Shown here: positions 1 through 8,950 of the stretch, piece by piece
Layout: the number at the start of each line of letters is the position of its first letter
How positions within the stretch are numbered: position 1 is the first letter of the stretch
From: Mollicutes bacterium
GTDB lineage: Bacteria; Bacillota_I; Bacilli_A; Izemoplasmatales; Izemoplasmataceae
NCBI GenBank assembly: GCA_003552925.1
Contig: PUOX01000070.1
Span: 1-62,627, forward strand
Direction: 5' to 3'
Length of the DNA: 62,627 bases
Notes under the pieces: generated by a model
What the model was told of the DNA's origin: nothing
Seen by the model: only the letters and a program-made list of their open reading frames with translations
Databases searched by the model: none
Position numbers and translations under genes: made by a program

Positions 1-1241
1 ACTACGACGTCGGCGACAAAGTCGTCGAAGGCGAAACCATGGTTGTCATCGAAACCGACAAAGTCAACGCGGAAATCCCCGTCCCCGAAGACGGAATCCT
101 GAAGAAAAAAGGCGCCGAAGTCGGCGACACCATCGAAGTCGGCGAAGTTTTGGCCGTCATCGACGACGGCAGCGGCGATGACGAAGAATCAACGGAAGAC
201 GCCGAAGAACCCAAAGAAGAGAAATCCGAGGAAAAACCGAAAAAGCCCGACGACGACGAAGAATCCGCAAGCGTAGTCGGCGCCGTTGAAACTTCCGACG
301 AAGTCTTGCCGCCGAGCGAAGAAAGCGAGGAGGAAGAAGTTTCCGACCGTCCCGCCCTCGCGACTCCTGTCGCCCGCAAAATGGCCAAAGACATGGGGGT
401 TGACATCAAAAGAATCAAAGGCAGTGGCCCGGAAGGACGCGTCATGAAAGCAGACATCAAGAAAGCCGCCGAGCAACAAGAAACGCCCAAAGATAGCCAA
501 CAAAAACAAGCGGAACGTCCCTCCATGCCCTCCATGCAGGAAAAAAGCACCCGTCGCGAAAAAATCTCGACCTTGCGCAAAAGCGTCGTCAAAGCCATGG
601 ACACTTCCAACACCTTGATTCCCGCCACCACCGTCATGGACGAATTCGACGTCAGCGAACTCGTCAAGTTCCGCCGCGAGCAAAAACCGCTCGCCGAAGA
701 AAAGGGCGCCAAACTCACCTACCTTCCCCTGATCATCAAAGCCGTGATACTCGCGATGAAAGAGTATCCCGTCTTTAACGCAAGCTTCGACCACGAGCGC
801 GAAGAAATCGTCTACAAAAACTATTACAACATCGGCATCGCCGTAGACACCCCCGACGGCCTCATCGTCCCCAACATCAAAGACGCCGACCAAAAGAGCA
901 TCATCGAACTCGCCGGCGAAGTCGAAACGCTTGCCGAAAAAGCGCGCGACCGCAAACTCCAGTTAGAAGACTTGAAAGACACCACCTTTTCCATCACAAA
1001 TTATGGCGCGTTCGGCGCCAAACTCGGCACTCCTGTCATCAACCATCCTGAAGTGGCCATCTTAGGCATGGGCGCCATCACCAAAAAACCCGTCGTGATC
1101 GACGACGAAATCAAAGTCCGCTCCATGTTCCCAGTCTCACTCACCGTCGACCACCGCATAATTGACGGTGGCGACGCAGGCCGTTTCATGGTAAAATTGA
1201 AAGAGTACTTGAGCAACCCGATGTTGCTACTACTTAGTTGA
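1..1241 (+). CDS. pdhC: Dihydrolipoamide acyltransferase, E2 of 2-oxoacid dehydrogenase (5' partial)
   Basis: E2 core of a pyruvate-type dehydrogenase complex; transfers the acyl group from lipoamide to CoA in the cytoplasm. The gene enters from the left edge (open frame from base 3). The visible part begins inside the lipoyl domain; motif ETDKV places the lipoylated lysine at codon 60-62. A long Glu/Asp/Lys-rich linker follows, then an E3/E1-binding domain (ATPVARKMAKDMGVDIKRIKG) and a catalytic domain ending in HRIIDGGDA, which carries the His and Asp of the HxxxD active site. It is followed directly by E3. Substrate specificity (pyruvate versus branched-chain) cannot be settled without the E1 genes, which would lie upstream of the window. 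The linker is unusually acidic. Confidence 0.93.
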   Translation, partial: YDVGDKVVEGETMVVIETDKVNAEIPVPEDGILKKKGAEVGDTIEVGEVLAVIDDGSGDDEESTEDAEEPKEEKSEEKPKKPDDDEESASVVGAVETSDEVLPPSEESEEEEVSDRPALATPVARKMAKDMGVDIKRIKGSGPEGRVMKADIKKAAEQQETPKDSQQKQAERPSMPSMQEKSTRREKISTLRKSVVKAMDTSNTLIPATTVMDEFDVSELVKFRREQKPLAEEKGAKLTYLPLIIKAVILAMKEYPVFNASFDHEREEIVYKNYYNIGIAVDTPDGLIVPNIKDADQKSIIELAGEVETLAEKARDRKLQLEDLKDTTFSITNYGAFGAKLGTPVINHPEVAILGMGAITKKPVVIDDEIKVRSMFPVSLTVDHRIIDGGDAGRFMVKLKEYLSNPMLLLLS

Positions 1242-1252
1242 GGAGTGAGAGA

Positions 1253-2626
1253 GTGAAAGAATACGACATCACCATCATTGGCGGCGGACCCGGAGGCTAT
1301 GTGGCCGCCATCAAGGCGGCGCAAGCCGGAAAAAGCGTCGCACTCATTGAAAAAGAGGCGATCGGCGGCGTGTGTTTGAACTGGGGGTGCATCCCCACCA
1401 AAGCGCTGCTTAAAAGCGCCAAGGTTTATGAGAACTTCAAAAACGCGAAATCCTACGGCTTCAAAGTCGACATGGACAACGTGGAGATCGACTTCAAAAA
1501 AATCATGCAGCGCAAAAACAAAGCCGTCAAGAAACTGACTTCGGGCGTCGGCTACTTGCTCAAGAAGAATAAGGTCGACGTTTACGAAGGCGAAGGCGTC
1601 GCCGAAGACGCCCACACCGTAAAAGTCGGCGAAGAAACCCTGAAGACCAAAAAGCTGATTCTCGCCACCGGCGCTTCGCCCGCGATTCCCCCCATCGACG
1701 GCTTGAAAGAAGGACTGAAAAAAGAATACGTCCTCACCAGCAAAGGCATGCTCGATGTCCAAGAGATTCCCAAAGACTTGGCCATTGTCGGCGGAGGCGT
1801 CATCGGCGTCGAGTTCGCCGCCATTTTTGGCGCCCTCGGCAGCAACGTCACCATCATCGAACGTGAAAAAGACATCCTGCTCGATGTCGACCAAGACATC
1901 AAAAACCAGTTCAAAAAGAAACTCAAAAAAGACAAGATCAAAGTGCTCACCGGCGCAACGCTTTCCAAAGTCGGCGAGAACTCGCTAACCTACGAACAAG
2001 ACGGCGAAGAAAAAATGTTAGACGCCGACAGGGTCCTTTTGAGCGCCGGCATGAAACCGAACACCCAAGGCTTGGACAAATTGGACCTTGAAATGGAAAA
2101 CGGCGGCATCAAGACCGACGAGCTTTTACGCACGAACGTGAAAGACGTCTACGCCATCGGCGACTGCAACGGCAAGTACCTGCTCGCCCACGTCGCCAGC
2201 AAAGAAGGCATCGTCGCGGTCATGGACATTTTGGGCGAACAGCATCCGATGAACTACGACCACATGCCCTCGGGCATCTACACCTTCCCCGAGATCGCCC
2301 AAGTCGGGTTGACCGAGGAAAAAGCCAAAGTCAGAGGCATCGACTACAAGACCAGCACCTTCCCCATCACCGCCAACGGCAAGGCTTTGGCCGAAGGGCA
2401 AAACATCGGCATGGTCAAAATGATCGCCTCCAAGAAATATAACGAAATCATCGGCGTGCACATTTTGGCCGAAGGCGCGACCGAAATGATCAGCGAAAGC
2501 GTCCTCGGCATGGCCCTAGAAGCGACCGCGGCCGATTTCGCCCACGCCGTGCACCCGCATCCGACGTTGTCGGAGATGGTGCATGAAGCCGCACACGGCA
2601 TTTTGGATTCGTTCATACATCTTTAA
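1253..2626 (+). CDS. lpdA: Dihydrolipoyl dehydrogenase (E3)
   Basis: FAD enzyme that reoxidises dihydrolipoamide with NAD+. About 457 residues, the usual length. Seen: FAD-binding GGGPGG (residues 10-15), redox disulfide GGVCLNWGC (Cys41/Cys46), NAD-binding GGGVIGVEFA, the AIGD FAD motif, and HPHPTLSEM near the C terminus with the His/Glu catalytic pair. Start chosen at GTG 1253, because AGGAG at 1241-1245 lies 7 bases upstream; an in-frame TTG at 1238 would overlap the E2 stop and lacks its own site. Same operon as E2 (11-base gap). A strong terminator follows, so the operon ends here. Confidence 0.95.
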   Translation: MKEYDITIIGGGPGGYVAAIKAAQAGKSVALIEKEAIGGVCLNWGCIPTKALLKSAKVYENFKNAKSYGFKVDMDNVEIDFKKIMQRKNKAVKKLTSGVGYLLKKNKVDVYEGEGVAEDAHTVKVGEETLKTKKLILATGASPAIPPIDGLKEGLKKEYVLTSKGMLDVQEIPKDLAIVGGGVIGVEFAAIFGALGSNVTIIEREKDILLDVDQDIKNQFKKKLKKDKIKVLTGATLSKVGENSLTYEQDGEEKMLDADRVLLSAGMKPNTQGLDKLDLEMENGGIKTDELLRTNVKDVYAIGDCNGKYLLAHVASKEGIVAVMDILGEQHPMNYDHMPSGIYTFPEIAQVGLTEEKAKVRGIDYKTSTFPITANGKALAEGQNIGMVKMIASKKYNEIIGVHILAEGATEMISESVLGMALEATAADFAHAVHPHPTLSEMVHEAAHGILDSFIHL

Positions 2627-2660
2627 TACTTAATCGCAACGTTTTCTAAACATCCTTCTA

Positions 2661-2690
2661 AAGAAACGGGGTTTGCCCCGTTTCTTTTTT
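2661..2690 (+). terminator. Rho-independent terminator of E2-E3 operon
   Basis: AAGAAACGGGG / CCCCGTTTCTT stem with a short TTTG-type loop and a T-run, 35 bases after the lpdA stop. Confidence 0.9.
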
Positions 2691-2818
2691 GTTCAAGACC
2701 TTTGTTTGGTCTTTTCAGGGTTCTTTGTAAGACGCAGTGAATCTTGTAAGCGATACCACGTGAAATGGTCAAAACGGCTTAGAAGGGCTTCAATATGCAA
2801 TGAGTTGAAAAAGAATGG

Positions 2819-2847
2819 TTTACTTTTAAAAATTATGTTGTTATAAT
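2819..2847 (+). promoter_or_regulatory. Promoter of Ig-like lipoprotein gene
   Basis: TTTACT at 2819-2824, 17-base spacer, TATAAT at 2842-2847. The remaining 2691-2925 stretch contains only a weak GACC/GGTC hairpin near 2696; I see no known riboswitch in it. Confidence 0.6.
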
Positions 2848-2925
2848 TAGGACAAAGATGTGGTGTCGTTACAATGGACCACATTGCATTAAAAAAATCG
2901 AACAAAAAAGATGGAGGGATTTATT

Positions 2926-5031
2926 TTGAAGAAAGTATTATTGTTCCTGCTTTCACTAAGTGCCGTATTTGTCATCGCAGCATGTAACGGCGATGAAGAT
3001 CCGGCAACGGAAATTGATGCGGTAACAGTCTCACAACAAGAAGTCCATATGATTAACGGTGAAACCTTCGACATCGAAGGCGCTGTTGAACCGGACGACG
3101 CAGAACAAGATCTCGTATGGTCCTCTCGCAACCGCGACATTGCTGAAGTCAGCCAAGAAGGAACCATTTATGCGAGAAGCCCAGGCTCTACCACTATCAA
3201 GGTAGTTTCTGCCGAAGATGCATCAGTATCCAACTACATTACCGTAACCGTGCTTCCCAAGCCCGACTTTGTCGCTGTTACAGAACCATCACCAAGCATG
3301 TATACAGGCGAAACATTGGCAATCGACTGGGAAGTAGCGCTTGAAGACGCCGACCCAGGTTTCACTTGGGGCGTCAGCAAAGTCGAGTTCACCAGCATGA
3401 ACGAAGACGCTCTTACCGTTGATGAATACGGCGTCATGGAAGCGCACGCTCCGGGAACTGTACTAGTTGAAGTTCGCGCAGGCAACCAGTTTACGTACGT
3501 TGAAGTAGCCATTACTTCGACCGAAGCCACCGTCCAAGACGGCATTGACATCCCCGAACTTACGCGCGAAAGCTTCACACCGGCTCGCCGCGTTGTTGTA
3601 GGCGATTGGACATTCTCTCTCAACTGGTCTTCTGACGACACCGACTACATCACTAATGGCGGCGAAGTTACTCGTCCATCCGCTGAAGATGGCGACCAAA
3701 CCGTCACAATGACTGTAACGACCAAAGCCGGACCTCATGAGTTTGAATTTGATTACGAAGTCGTTGTAGAAGCGCCAAAGCTTGACGAAGTTTGGGACTT
3801 GGACCTCGGTGACGAAGTTGCATTCCGCGGCGTAGTCAACGGTATTGCCTGGAACGGCGTTTACATCGAAGACGCTTATGGCAGCACTTTCGTCTTTGAT
3901 TTTGACATTTCTGACGACGTCGAAGTAGGAGATTACGTCCTCTTTGAAGGTGAATGGTCCATTTTCGACGGTCTCTATCAAATCGATTTGGACGACTACG
4001 ATGTGCTTGATAGCGACATCGATCTTAAAGCCGCAACCGATGCCACTCTTGCTGAACTCTTCGAACAAGACGAAGAAGAAGAGTACACTGCCTACAACCG
4101 TCAAGGACAGCGCTTGAACGTCCACAATCTCTTGGTTGAAAGCACAAACATTGACAACTTTGGAAACTTTGAAATTTACTTGATGGACATTCACACACAA
4201 GACATTATCCAACTCCGCTATGACAGCCGCACTCCTGACTTTGACGATGTCGAAGATCTTCTACTCGATGACGATGACGAACTAATCTTCGAACCTGGCG
4301 ACACTGTAAACATTAACGCCGCTATCGTCGGTTGGCACAATGGGCCACAGTTCCATGGATTCACCGGCGAAGAGATTACTCATGTAGAAGAAGAAGATGA
4401 AATCTCCTTGGCCGACTATCTCGAAGCAGTATTCGTCTTTAACGAAGGCGTTACCGAGATTATGGTTGATGAACTCGATTTCTTCGACACGTTCACATTG
4501 CCACACGCCATCGGCGACTGGCCTACAGAGCTAGACGTTGAATGGGCACTTGGCGATGACGACGATATCGATCCTGAAGACTTTGTCGACCTCGAAACCG
4601 GCGAAATCACTCGTCCGCATCCTGGTGAAGACGACGTTGCCATCACGCTTGAAATGACCTTCACCGACGACAATGATTTCGAGCATGAAATGTCGCTTGA
4701 CATCACCATCATGGCGATCACTTACGCAGAAATCGTCGAGTACTACGTCACCGACACTCGTCTTGACCTCGATGAAGAGTATGACTTAGCAGACCTTCCA
4801 TTGACATTGCCTGAAACCATGACCATTGCTGAAGACTACTATCAAGGTTATGTATTCGCAGAGGATTGGGAGTTTGACGTTGAGTGGACTATTGAAGCCG
4901 GCGAATCTGTACAAGGCGAAGCAACAGTCTACACATTGCACGGTACCTTCACCGAAGTAGTCGACAACGATGATGAGCCTATGGTATTTGAAGTACCGCT
5001 CACCATTGAAGTCGAAGCAATGTTTGACTAA
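2926..5031 (+). CDS. Large surface lipoprotein with bacterial Ig-like domains
   Basis: About 701 residues, exported and lipid-anchored: basic N terminus, hydrophobic stretch, and lipobox ending at Cys20 (VIAAC). Two BIG2-like Ig domains follow (about 25-195; motifs WSSRNRDIAEV and GTIYARSPGST), then an atrophied Ig-like unit with a GEVTRP signature (about 205-285), a middle domain resembling extracytoplasmic OB folds (about 286-490), and a second atrophied Ig unit (GEITRP). Very acidic throughout. Start TTG 2926 chosen: GGAGGG at 2913-2918 sits 7 bases upstream, whereas the upstream ATG at 2911 is part of that site. Monocistronic between its own promoter and terminator. Likely adhesion or surface structure; function unknown. 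Codon choice looks somewhat more A/T-ending than its neighbours. Confidence 0.8.
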   Translation: MKKVLLFLLSLSAVFVIAACNGDEDPATEIDAVTVSQQEVHMINGETFDIEGAVEPDDAEQDLVWSSRNRDIAEVSQEGTIYARSPGSTTIKVVSAEDASVSNYITVTVLPKPDFVAVTEPSPSMYTGETLAIDWEVALEDADPGFTWGVSKVEFTSMNEDALTVDEYGVMEAHAPGTVLVEVRAGNQFTYVEVAITSTEATVQDGIDIPELTRESFTPARRVVVGDWTFSLNWSSDDTDYITNGGEVTRPSAEDGDQTVTMTVTTKAGPHEFEFDYEVVVEAPKLDEVWDLDLGDEVAFRGVVNGIAWNGVYIEDAYGSTFVFDFDISDDVEVGDYVLFEGEWSIFDGLYQIDLDDYDVLDSDIDLKAATDATLAELFEQDEEEEYTAYNRQGQRLNVHNLLVESTNIDNFGNFEIYLMDIHTQDIIQLRYDSRTPDFDDVEDLLLDDDDELIFEPGDTVNINAAIVGWHNGPQFHGFTGEEITHVEEEDEISLADYLEAVFVFNEGVTEIMVDELDFFDTFTLPHAIGDWPTELDVEWALGDDDDIDPEDFVDLETGEITRPHPGEDDVAITLEMTFTDDNDFEHEMSLDITIMAITYAEIVEYYVTDTRLDLDEEYDLADLPLTLPETMTIAEDYYQGYVFAEDWEFDVEWTIEAGESVQGEATVYTLHGTFTEVVDNDDEPMVFEVPLTIEVEAMFD

Positions 5032-5049
5032 CATTTACCGTTCATAACA

Positions 5050-5087
5050 AAAAGGGCAACGATGCTTACGCATCGTTGCCCTTTTTT
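5050..5087. terminator. Terminator after lipoprotein (bidirectional)
   Basis: AAAAGGGCAACGATG / CATCGTTGCCCTTTTTT long perfect stem with T-runs on either strand. Confidence 0.92.
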
Positions 5088-5092
5088 CATGC

Positions 5093-5122
5093 AAGAAAAA
5101 AGCCTGCTTGGAAAGCAGGCTT
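5093..5122 (-). terminator. Terminator of lplA
   Basis: Minus-strand hairpin AAGCCTGCTT / AAGCAGGCTT followed by a T-run; it begins at the lplA stop codon. Confidence 0.85.
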
Positions 5123-6110
5123 ATCCGAAAATGCAGTCGATCACATCGTCAAGCGTGATGTTGAAGAAGTATTCATCGAGAGGTTCGGTTTTCAAAGCTT
5201 TGCGGAAAGCCGACTCCTCATAGCGCAAGCCTTGGATTTTCTCTTCAAGTTCGCCGATGTCGCGAGCGCCCAAGAAATCGCCGAAGATTTTCACTTCGTG
5301 GATCTTGCCTTCTTTGACGTTGAAGTGGAACTCGACCTTGCCGCCTTCGTAGCGTCCCGCCTTTTCGATGCTGAAATCGGGGGATTCGCCGTAGTTCCAT
5401 GCCCAGCGCTTGTAGCGCTTGTCCATAAGCTCGTAGATTTTCTCCAAATCCTTTTTGCCGAGTTCGTAGACGTGCTTGGTGATGTCGTCGGTGTCGAGCA
5501 AGTACTCAAGCAGCGTCTTTTTGAATTCCGGCATGGAAATGTCCTCTTTGAGGTAGGGTTTGATGTTCGTCACGCGGGAACGCTTGCTTTTGATGCCTTT
5601 TGAGGCGATTTTGTCCTGTTTGACGTTCAACACTTCGGCAACGGTCGCAAGGTCTGCGTCAAAGAGAATCGTGCCGTGGTGAAGCATGCGGTCTTTGTAG
5701 AAGCTTTGGGCGTTTCCGGAGATTTTCTTGCCGTCGACGACGATGTCGTTGCGGCCGTGAAACTCCGCGGCGACGCCCAGACTGTTGAGCGCTTCAATGA
5801 CCGGCGCGGTGAATTTCTTATAATTGTTGAGGTTGTCTTTGAGCTTGGTGATGAACGAAAAGTTGAGGTTGCCCAAATCGTGGTACACGGCGCCGCCTCC
5901 GGTGATGCGGCGGACGACGTTGACGTCGTGTTCTTTGACGTAGGCCGCGTTGATTTCCTCAACGGTGTTTTGGTTGCGTCCGATGATGACGCTGTTTTCG
6001 TTTTGCCAAAGCAAGATGTAGTCTTCTTTGTCGTCTAAGTACTTGAGCACGTACTCTTCAAGCGCAAGGTTGAAGCGTGGGTCTTTCGAATCGTTCAGGA
6101 TGGTTTTCAT
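5121..6110 (-). CDS. lplA: Lipoate-protein ligase A
   Basis: Activates free lipoate with ATP and attaches it to the lysine of lipoyl domains. 329 residues, full length with C-terminal accessory domain. Seen: RRITGGGAVYHDLGNLNFSF substrate loop and VDGKKISGNAQ, which contains the conserved catalytic lysine. Start ATG at 6110 (minus), preceded by AGAGGTGA; the open frame extends 14 codons further without a site. Placed next to the E2/E3 genes, so its natural target is probably that E2 (inference from context). Suggests lipoate scavenging rather than synthesis, although lipA/lipB could lie elsewhere. Confidence 0.93.
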   Translation of the reverse strand: MKTILNDSKDPRFNLALEEYVLKYLDDKEDYILLWQNENSVIIGRNQNTVEEINAAYVKEHDVNVVRRITGGGAVYHDLGNLNFSFITKLKDNLNNYKKFTAPVIEALNSLGVAAEFHGRNDIVVDGKKISGNAQSFYKDRMLHHGTILFDADLATVAEVLNVKQDKIASKGIKSKRSRVTNIKPYLKEDISMPEFKKTLLEYLLDTDDITKHVYELGKKDLEKIYELMDKRYKRWAWNYGESPDFSIEKAGRYEGGKVEFHFNVKEGKIHEVKIFGDFLGARDIGELEEKIQGLRYEESAFRKALKTEPLDEYFFNITLDDVIDCIFG

Positions 6111-6140
6111 ACGGTCACCTCTTTTGTATTCTCTATGATT

Positions 6141-6169
6141 AGTGTAGCGCAAACCTTTCCGTAAATCAA
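6141..6169 (-). promoter_or_regulatory. Promoter of lplA
   Basis: Minus strand TTGATT (6169-6164), 17-base spacer, TACACT (6146-6141), about 30 bases before the start. Confidence 0.6.
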
Positions 6170-6211
6170 CGAGAGTGCGGAAAAAGCTTATCCTTCAATG
6201 TGCAGGATTTC

Positions 6212-6240
6212 TTACAAACATGCACAAAACATGTTACAAT
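6212..6240 (+). promoter_or_regulatory. Promoter of pncA-pncB
   Basis: TTACAA, 17-base spacer, TACAAT. The palindrome AACATGTT overlaps the spacer end and -10 and could be an operator, but this is only a sequence observation. Confidence 0.5.
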
Positions 6241-6269
6241 AGCCTTGATAAGAAATAGGAGGGAAAACC

Positions 6270-6800
6270 ATGTCCAAAGTCTTGATTGTGGTCGACATGC
6301 AAAACGATTTTATTGATGGCGCGCTAGGTTTTGACGATGCGCACCTTGTCGTCCCAGTTGTTCGAAAAAAAATCCAAGAATACCACGAACAAAAAGACGA
6401 TGTCGTCTACACCTTAGACACCCACGACGACAAGTATTTGAAGACCGAAGAAGGCAAGCATCTCCCCGTCAAACATTGCGTGAAAGGCACAAAAGGTCAC
6501 GCGCTCCATCCGGAGATTGCCGAAGTGAAGAAGGCCGACGAACGCGTGTTCGAAAAGAACACGTTTCCCTCAATGAACCTCGGCGATTATCTTCAAGAAA
6601 AACGTTATGACAACGTCGAGCTTGTCGGCCTCGTTTCCAACATTTGCGTCATTGCCAACGCGGTGATCGCCAAGGCCGCGCTTCCGGACGCTTCGATTGA
6701 AGTCGACGCCCAAGCGACGGCGAGTTTCGACAGCGCCTTGCACCAAAAAGCCCTCGACGTCATGGAAGGCATGCACGTCGTCATTAAGAATAGGAGTTGA
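6270..6800 (+). CDS. pncA: Nicotinamidase
   Basis: Cytoplasmic isochorismatase-fold hydrolase converting nicotinamide to nicotinate, first step of NAD salvage. 176 residues. The catalytic triad is visible: Asp9 (VVDMQNDF), Lys96 (VFEKNTF) and Cys126 (VSNICVIAN), with the metal-site pair Asp50/His52 (LDTH). RBS AGGAGG is 8 bases or so before ATG. Followed after 3 bases by the nicotinate phosphoribosyltransferase gene, an arrangement that fits the pathway order. Confidence 0.95.
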   Translation: MSKVLIVVDMQNDFIDGALGFDDAHLVVPVVRKKIQEYHEQKDDVVYTLDTHDDKYLKTEEGKHLPVKHCVKGTKGHALHPEIAEVKKADERVFEKNTFPSMNLGDYLQEKRYDNVELVGLVSNICVIANAVIAKAALPDASIEVDAQATASFDSALHQKALDVMEGMHVVIKNRS

Positions 6801-6803
6801 CGT

Positions 6804-8246
6804 ATGGACAAACCTACCGAAAGCATGTTGATCGATTTTTACGAGTTCACGATGGCCCACGGTTATTTCGACAGCCCCGACCGTGACCGCATCGTCTATT
6901 TTGACCTCTTTTTCCGCAGCGTCCCCAACGAAGGCGGCTACGCCATCATGGCCGGCCTTGAATCAATCGTCGAATACATCGAGAATTTGCGGTTCACCGA
7001 GAAAGACATCGAATACTTGCGCCAACGCGGCATGTTCAAAGAAGGGTTCTTGGAGTATTTGAGGAACTTTCGCTTCCAAGGTGACTTGTACGCCGTCCCC
7101 GAAGGGACGGTCATTTTCCCCAACGAGCCCATCCTGACTGTGCGCGCCACCGCCGTTGAAGCGCAGCTGCTTGAGACGTTTTTGCTGATGGCGATTAACC
7201 ATCAGTCACTGATTGCGACCAAAGCGTCCCGCATCAAACAAGCCGCCGGCGACCGCATCGTCATCGAAATGGGCGCAAGACGCGCGCATGGCGCATCGAG
7301 CGCCAATCTCGGCGCAAGAGCCGCCTACATCGGCGGCGCCGACAAGACCTCAAACACCTTGTCCGAACGCCTCTACGACATCCCGGCAAGCGGGACGATG
7401 GCGCATTCGTGGATTCAGATGTTTGACAGCGAATACGAAGCGTTCAAACGTTATGCGGAACTCTATCCGACCATGACCACGTTCCTTGTCGACACCTACG
7501 ACACCTTGAGAAGCGGCGTCCCCAACGCCATTAGAGTCATCAAGGAAGTCTTGAAGCCCCGAGGCGTAACGAGTTATGCAATCCGCATCGACTCCGGGGA
7601 CTTGACCTACTTGGCCAAAGAATCGCGAAAGATGCTCGACGAAGCGGGCCTTCCCGAATGCAAAATCGTCGCCAGCAACGCGCTCGATGAATACTTGATC
7701 CGTGCGCTTTTATCGCAGACCGCGCCCATTGACGTCTTCGGCGTCGGCGAACGGCTCATCACCGCCAAAAGCGACCCCGTCTTCGGCGGCGTCTACAAAC
7801 TGACCGCCATTGAAGAAAACGGCGAAATCGTCCCGAAAATCAAAATCAGCGACAACCCCGACAAAATCACGACGCCCCATTTCAAAAAGCTTTACCGCAT
7901 CTACGACAAGAGCGGACACGCTTGCGCGGACCTTTTGACGTTGCACGACGAGACCATCGACGAAAACGAACCGCTCACCCTATTCGACCCGACCCACACC
8001 TGGAAGCGCCAGACATTCCATGAATACACCGTCAAAAACCTTCTGCGCCCCATCTATCAAGACGGCAAGCTCGTCTACGACCTCCCCGACATCGAAACCA
8101 TCCGCCAACACTGCAAACAGGAGATGGAGTCTCTCTGGGAGGAAGTCAAACGCTTCGATTATCCCCATCTTTACTATGTCGACCTCTCCGAAAAGCTTTG
8201 GGACTTGAAACACGAGTTGATCAAGCAACACGCCATGGATAAATAG
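6804..8246 (+). CDS. pncB: Nicotinate phosphoribosyltransferase
   Basis: Second step of the Preiss-Handler pathway: nicotinate plus PRPP gives nicotinate mononucleotide, with ATP use. 480 residues, typical of the long Gram-positive form. Seen: N-terminal YEFTMAHGYF, GARRAHGASSAN with the conserved catalytic-site His, SGTMAHSWIQMF, YAIRIDSGDL and a C-terminal domain. Co-transcribed with pncA (AGGAG between the genes). A terminator follows at once. Confidence 0.95.
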   Translation: MDKPTESMLIDFYEFTMAHGYFDSPDRDRIVYFDLFFRSVPNEGGYAIMAGLESIVEYIENLRFTEKDIEYLRQRGMFKEGFLEYLRNFRFQGDLYAVPEGTVIFPNEPILTVRATAVEAQLLETFLLMAINHQSLIATKASRIKQAAGDRIVIEMGARRAHGASSANLGARAAYIGGADKTSNTLSERLYDIPASGTMAHSWIQMFDSEYEAFKRYAELYPTMTTFLVDTYDTLRSGVPNAIRVIKEVLKPRGVTSYAIRIDSGDLTYLAKESRKMLDEAGLPECKIVASNALDEYLIRALLSQTAPIDVFGVGERLITAKSDPVFGGVYKLTAIEENGEIVPKIKISDNPDKITTPHFKKLYRIYDKSGHACADLLTLHDETIDENEPLTLFDPTHTWKRQTFHEYTVKNLLRPIYQDGKLVYDLPDIETIRQHCKQEMESLWEEVKRFDYPHLYYVDLSEKLWDLKHELIKQHAMDK

Positions 8247-8268
8247 CCGTTTCAAAAACGGCTTTTTT
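8243..8268 (+). terminator. Terminator of pncA-pncB
   Basis: AGCCGTTT-CAA-AAACGGCT stem plus six T. Confidence 0.88.
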
Positions 8269-8301
8269 CATGCATTATGCGGGCCAAAGCTTGTTTTGCC
8301 A

Positions 8302-8310
8302 TGCTATACT
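8302..8310 (+). promoter_or_regulatory. Extended -10 promoter of tpx
   Basis: TGCTATACT with no clear -35; 30 bases before the tpx start. Confidence 0.55.
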
Positions 8311-8339
8311 GAAGATAGATAAAAGAAGGAGTGATGCAC

Positions 8340-8840
8340 ATGCCCACAACCGCAGGAGGTCAAAAAGTCACCGTCAAAGGCGAACGTAAAAAAATCGGCG
8401 ATGTAGCCCCCGATTTTCACGCGATCGACCGTGACATGAACGAAAAAAGGCTCAAGGATTTTGAGGATAAGTACTTGGTGTTAAGCGTCGTGCCCTCCAT
8501 CGACACGGGAGTGTGCGACTTTCAAACCAAGAAGTTCAACCAGGCGCTTGAAGCGTTTGACGACGTCAAAGTCATCACCATCTCCAACGATTTGCCGTTT
8601 GCGCAAAAACGCTGGTGCGCCGGCGCCGGGATGGAACACGTCGTGACCCTTTCCGACCATAGAGACTTGGATTTTGCGATGAAGTACGGAACCTTGATCA
8701 GCGAAACCCGGTTGCAGGCCCGTTCTGTGTTCATCCTTGATGAAGATCGCAAGATTGTCTACCTCGAGTACGTGGAGGAAATCTCCAACCATCCCGATTA
8801 CGACGCCGTCATCGATTACTTGAAACGCGCTACCGCTTAA
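8340..8840 (+). CDS. tpx: Thiol peroxidase (atypical 2-Cys peroxiredoxin)
   Basis: Reduces H2O2 and alkyl peroxides in the cytoplasm using thioredoxin. 166 residues. The peroxidatic cysteine is Cys59 in PSIDTGVC, and the resolving cysteine is Cys93 (KRWCAGAG), matching Cys61/Cys95 of the E. coli enzyme. Of three possible starts (GTG 8331, ATG 8334, ATG 8340), ATG 8340 is best spaced (8 bases) from AAGGAG. Single-gene unit with its own promoter and terminator. Confidence 0.95.
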   Translation: MPTTAGGQKVTVKGERKKIGDVAPDFHAIDRDMNEKRLKDFEDKYLVLSVVPSIDTGVCDFQTKKFNQALEAFDDVKVITISNDLPFAQKRWCAGAGMEHVVTLSDHRDLDFAMKYGTLISETRLQARSVFILDEDRKIVYLEYVEEISNHPDYDAVIDYLKRATA

Positions 8841-8845
8841 GAATT

Positions 8846-8880
8846 GAGAACCGCCAAAACCGGCGGTTCTCTTTTGTTTT
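8846..8880 (+). terminator. Terminator of tpx
   Basis: GAGAACCGCC / GGCGGTTCTC stem with a T-rich tail. Confidence 0.9.
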
Positions 8881-8898
8881 AGCACTCGTACGCTTCGC

Positions 8899-8927
8899 TT
8901 GACAAAAGTGTGAAAACCCTCTAAAAT
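8899..8927 (+). promoter_or_regulatory. Promoter of htpG
   Basis: Consensus TTGACA at 8899-8904, 17-base spacer, TAAAAT at 8922-8927. No CIRCE-type (TTAGCACTC-N9-GAGTGCTAA) repeat; only a lone AGCACTC at 8881. Confidence 0.8.
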
Positions 8928-8950
8928 CATATTGGATTGGAGGGAATACT

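Noticed and set aside
5076-5603. Open frame of 175 codons on the plus strand
   Set aside because: Antisense to lplA, which has full catalytic motifs; it also runs across the lplA terminator hairpin.
8881-8927. CIRCE (HrcA) element before htpG
   Set aside because: Only a single AGCACTC half-site is present; no matching GAGTGCT half follows at 9 bases.
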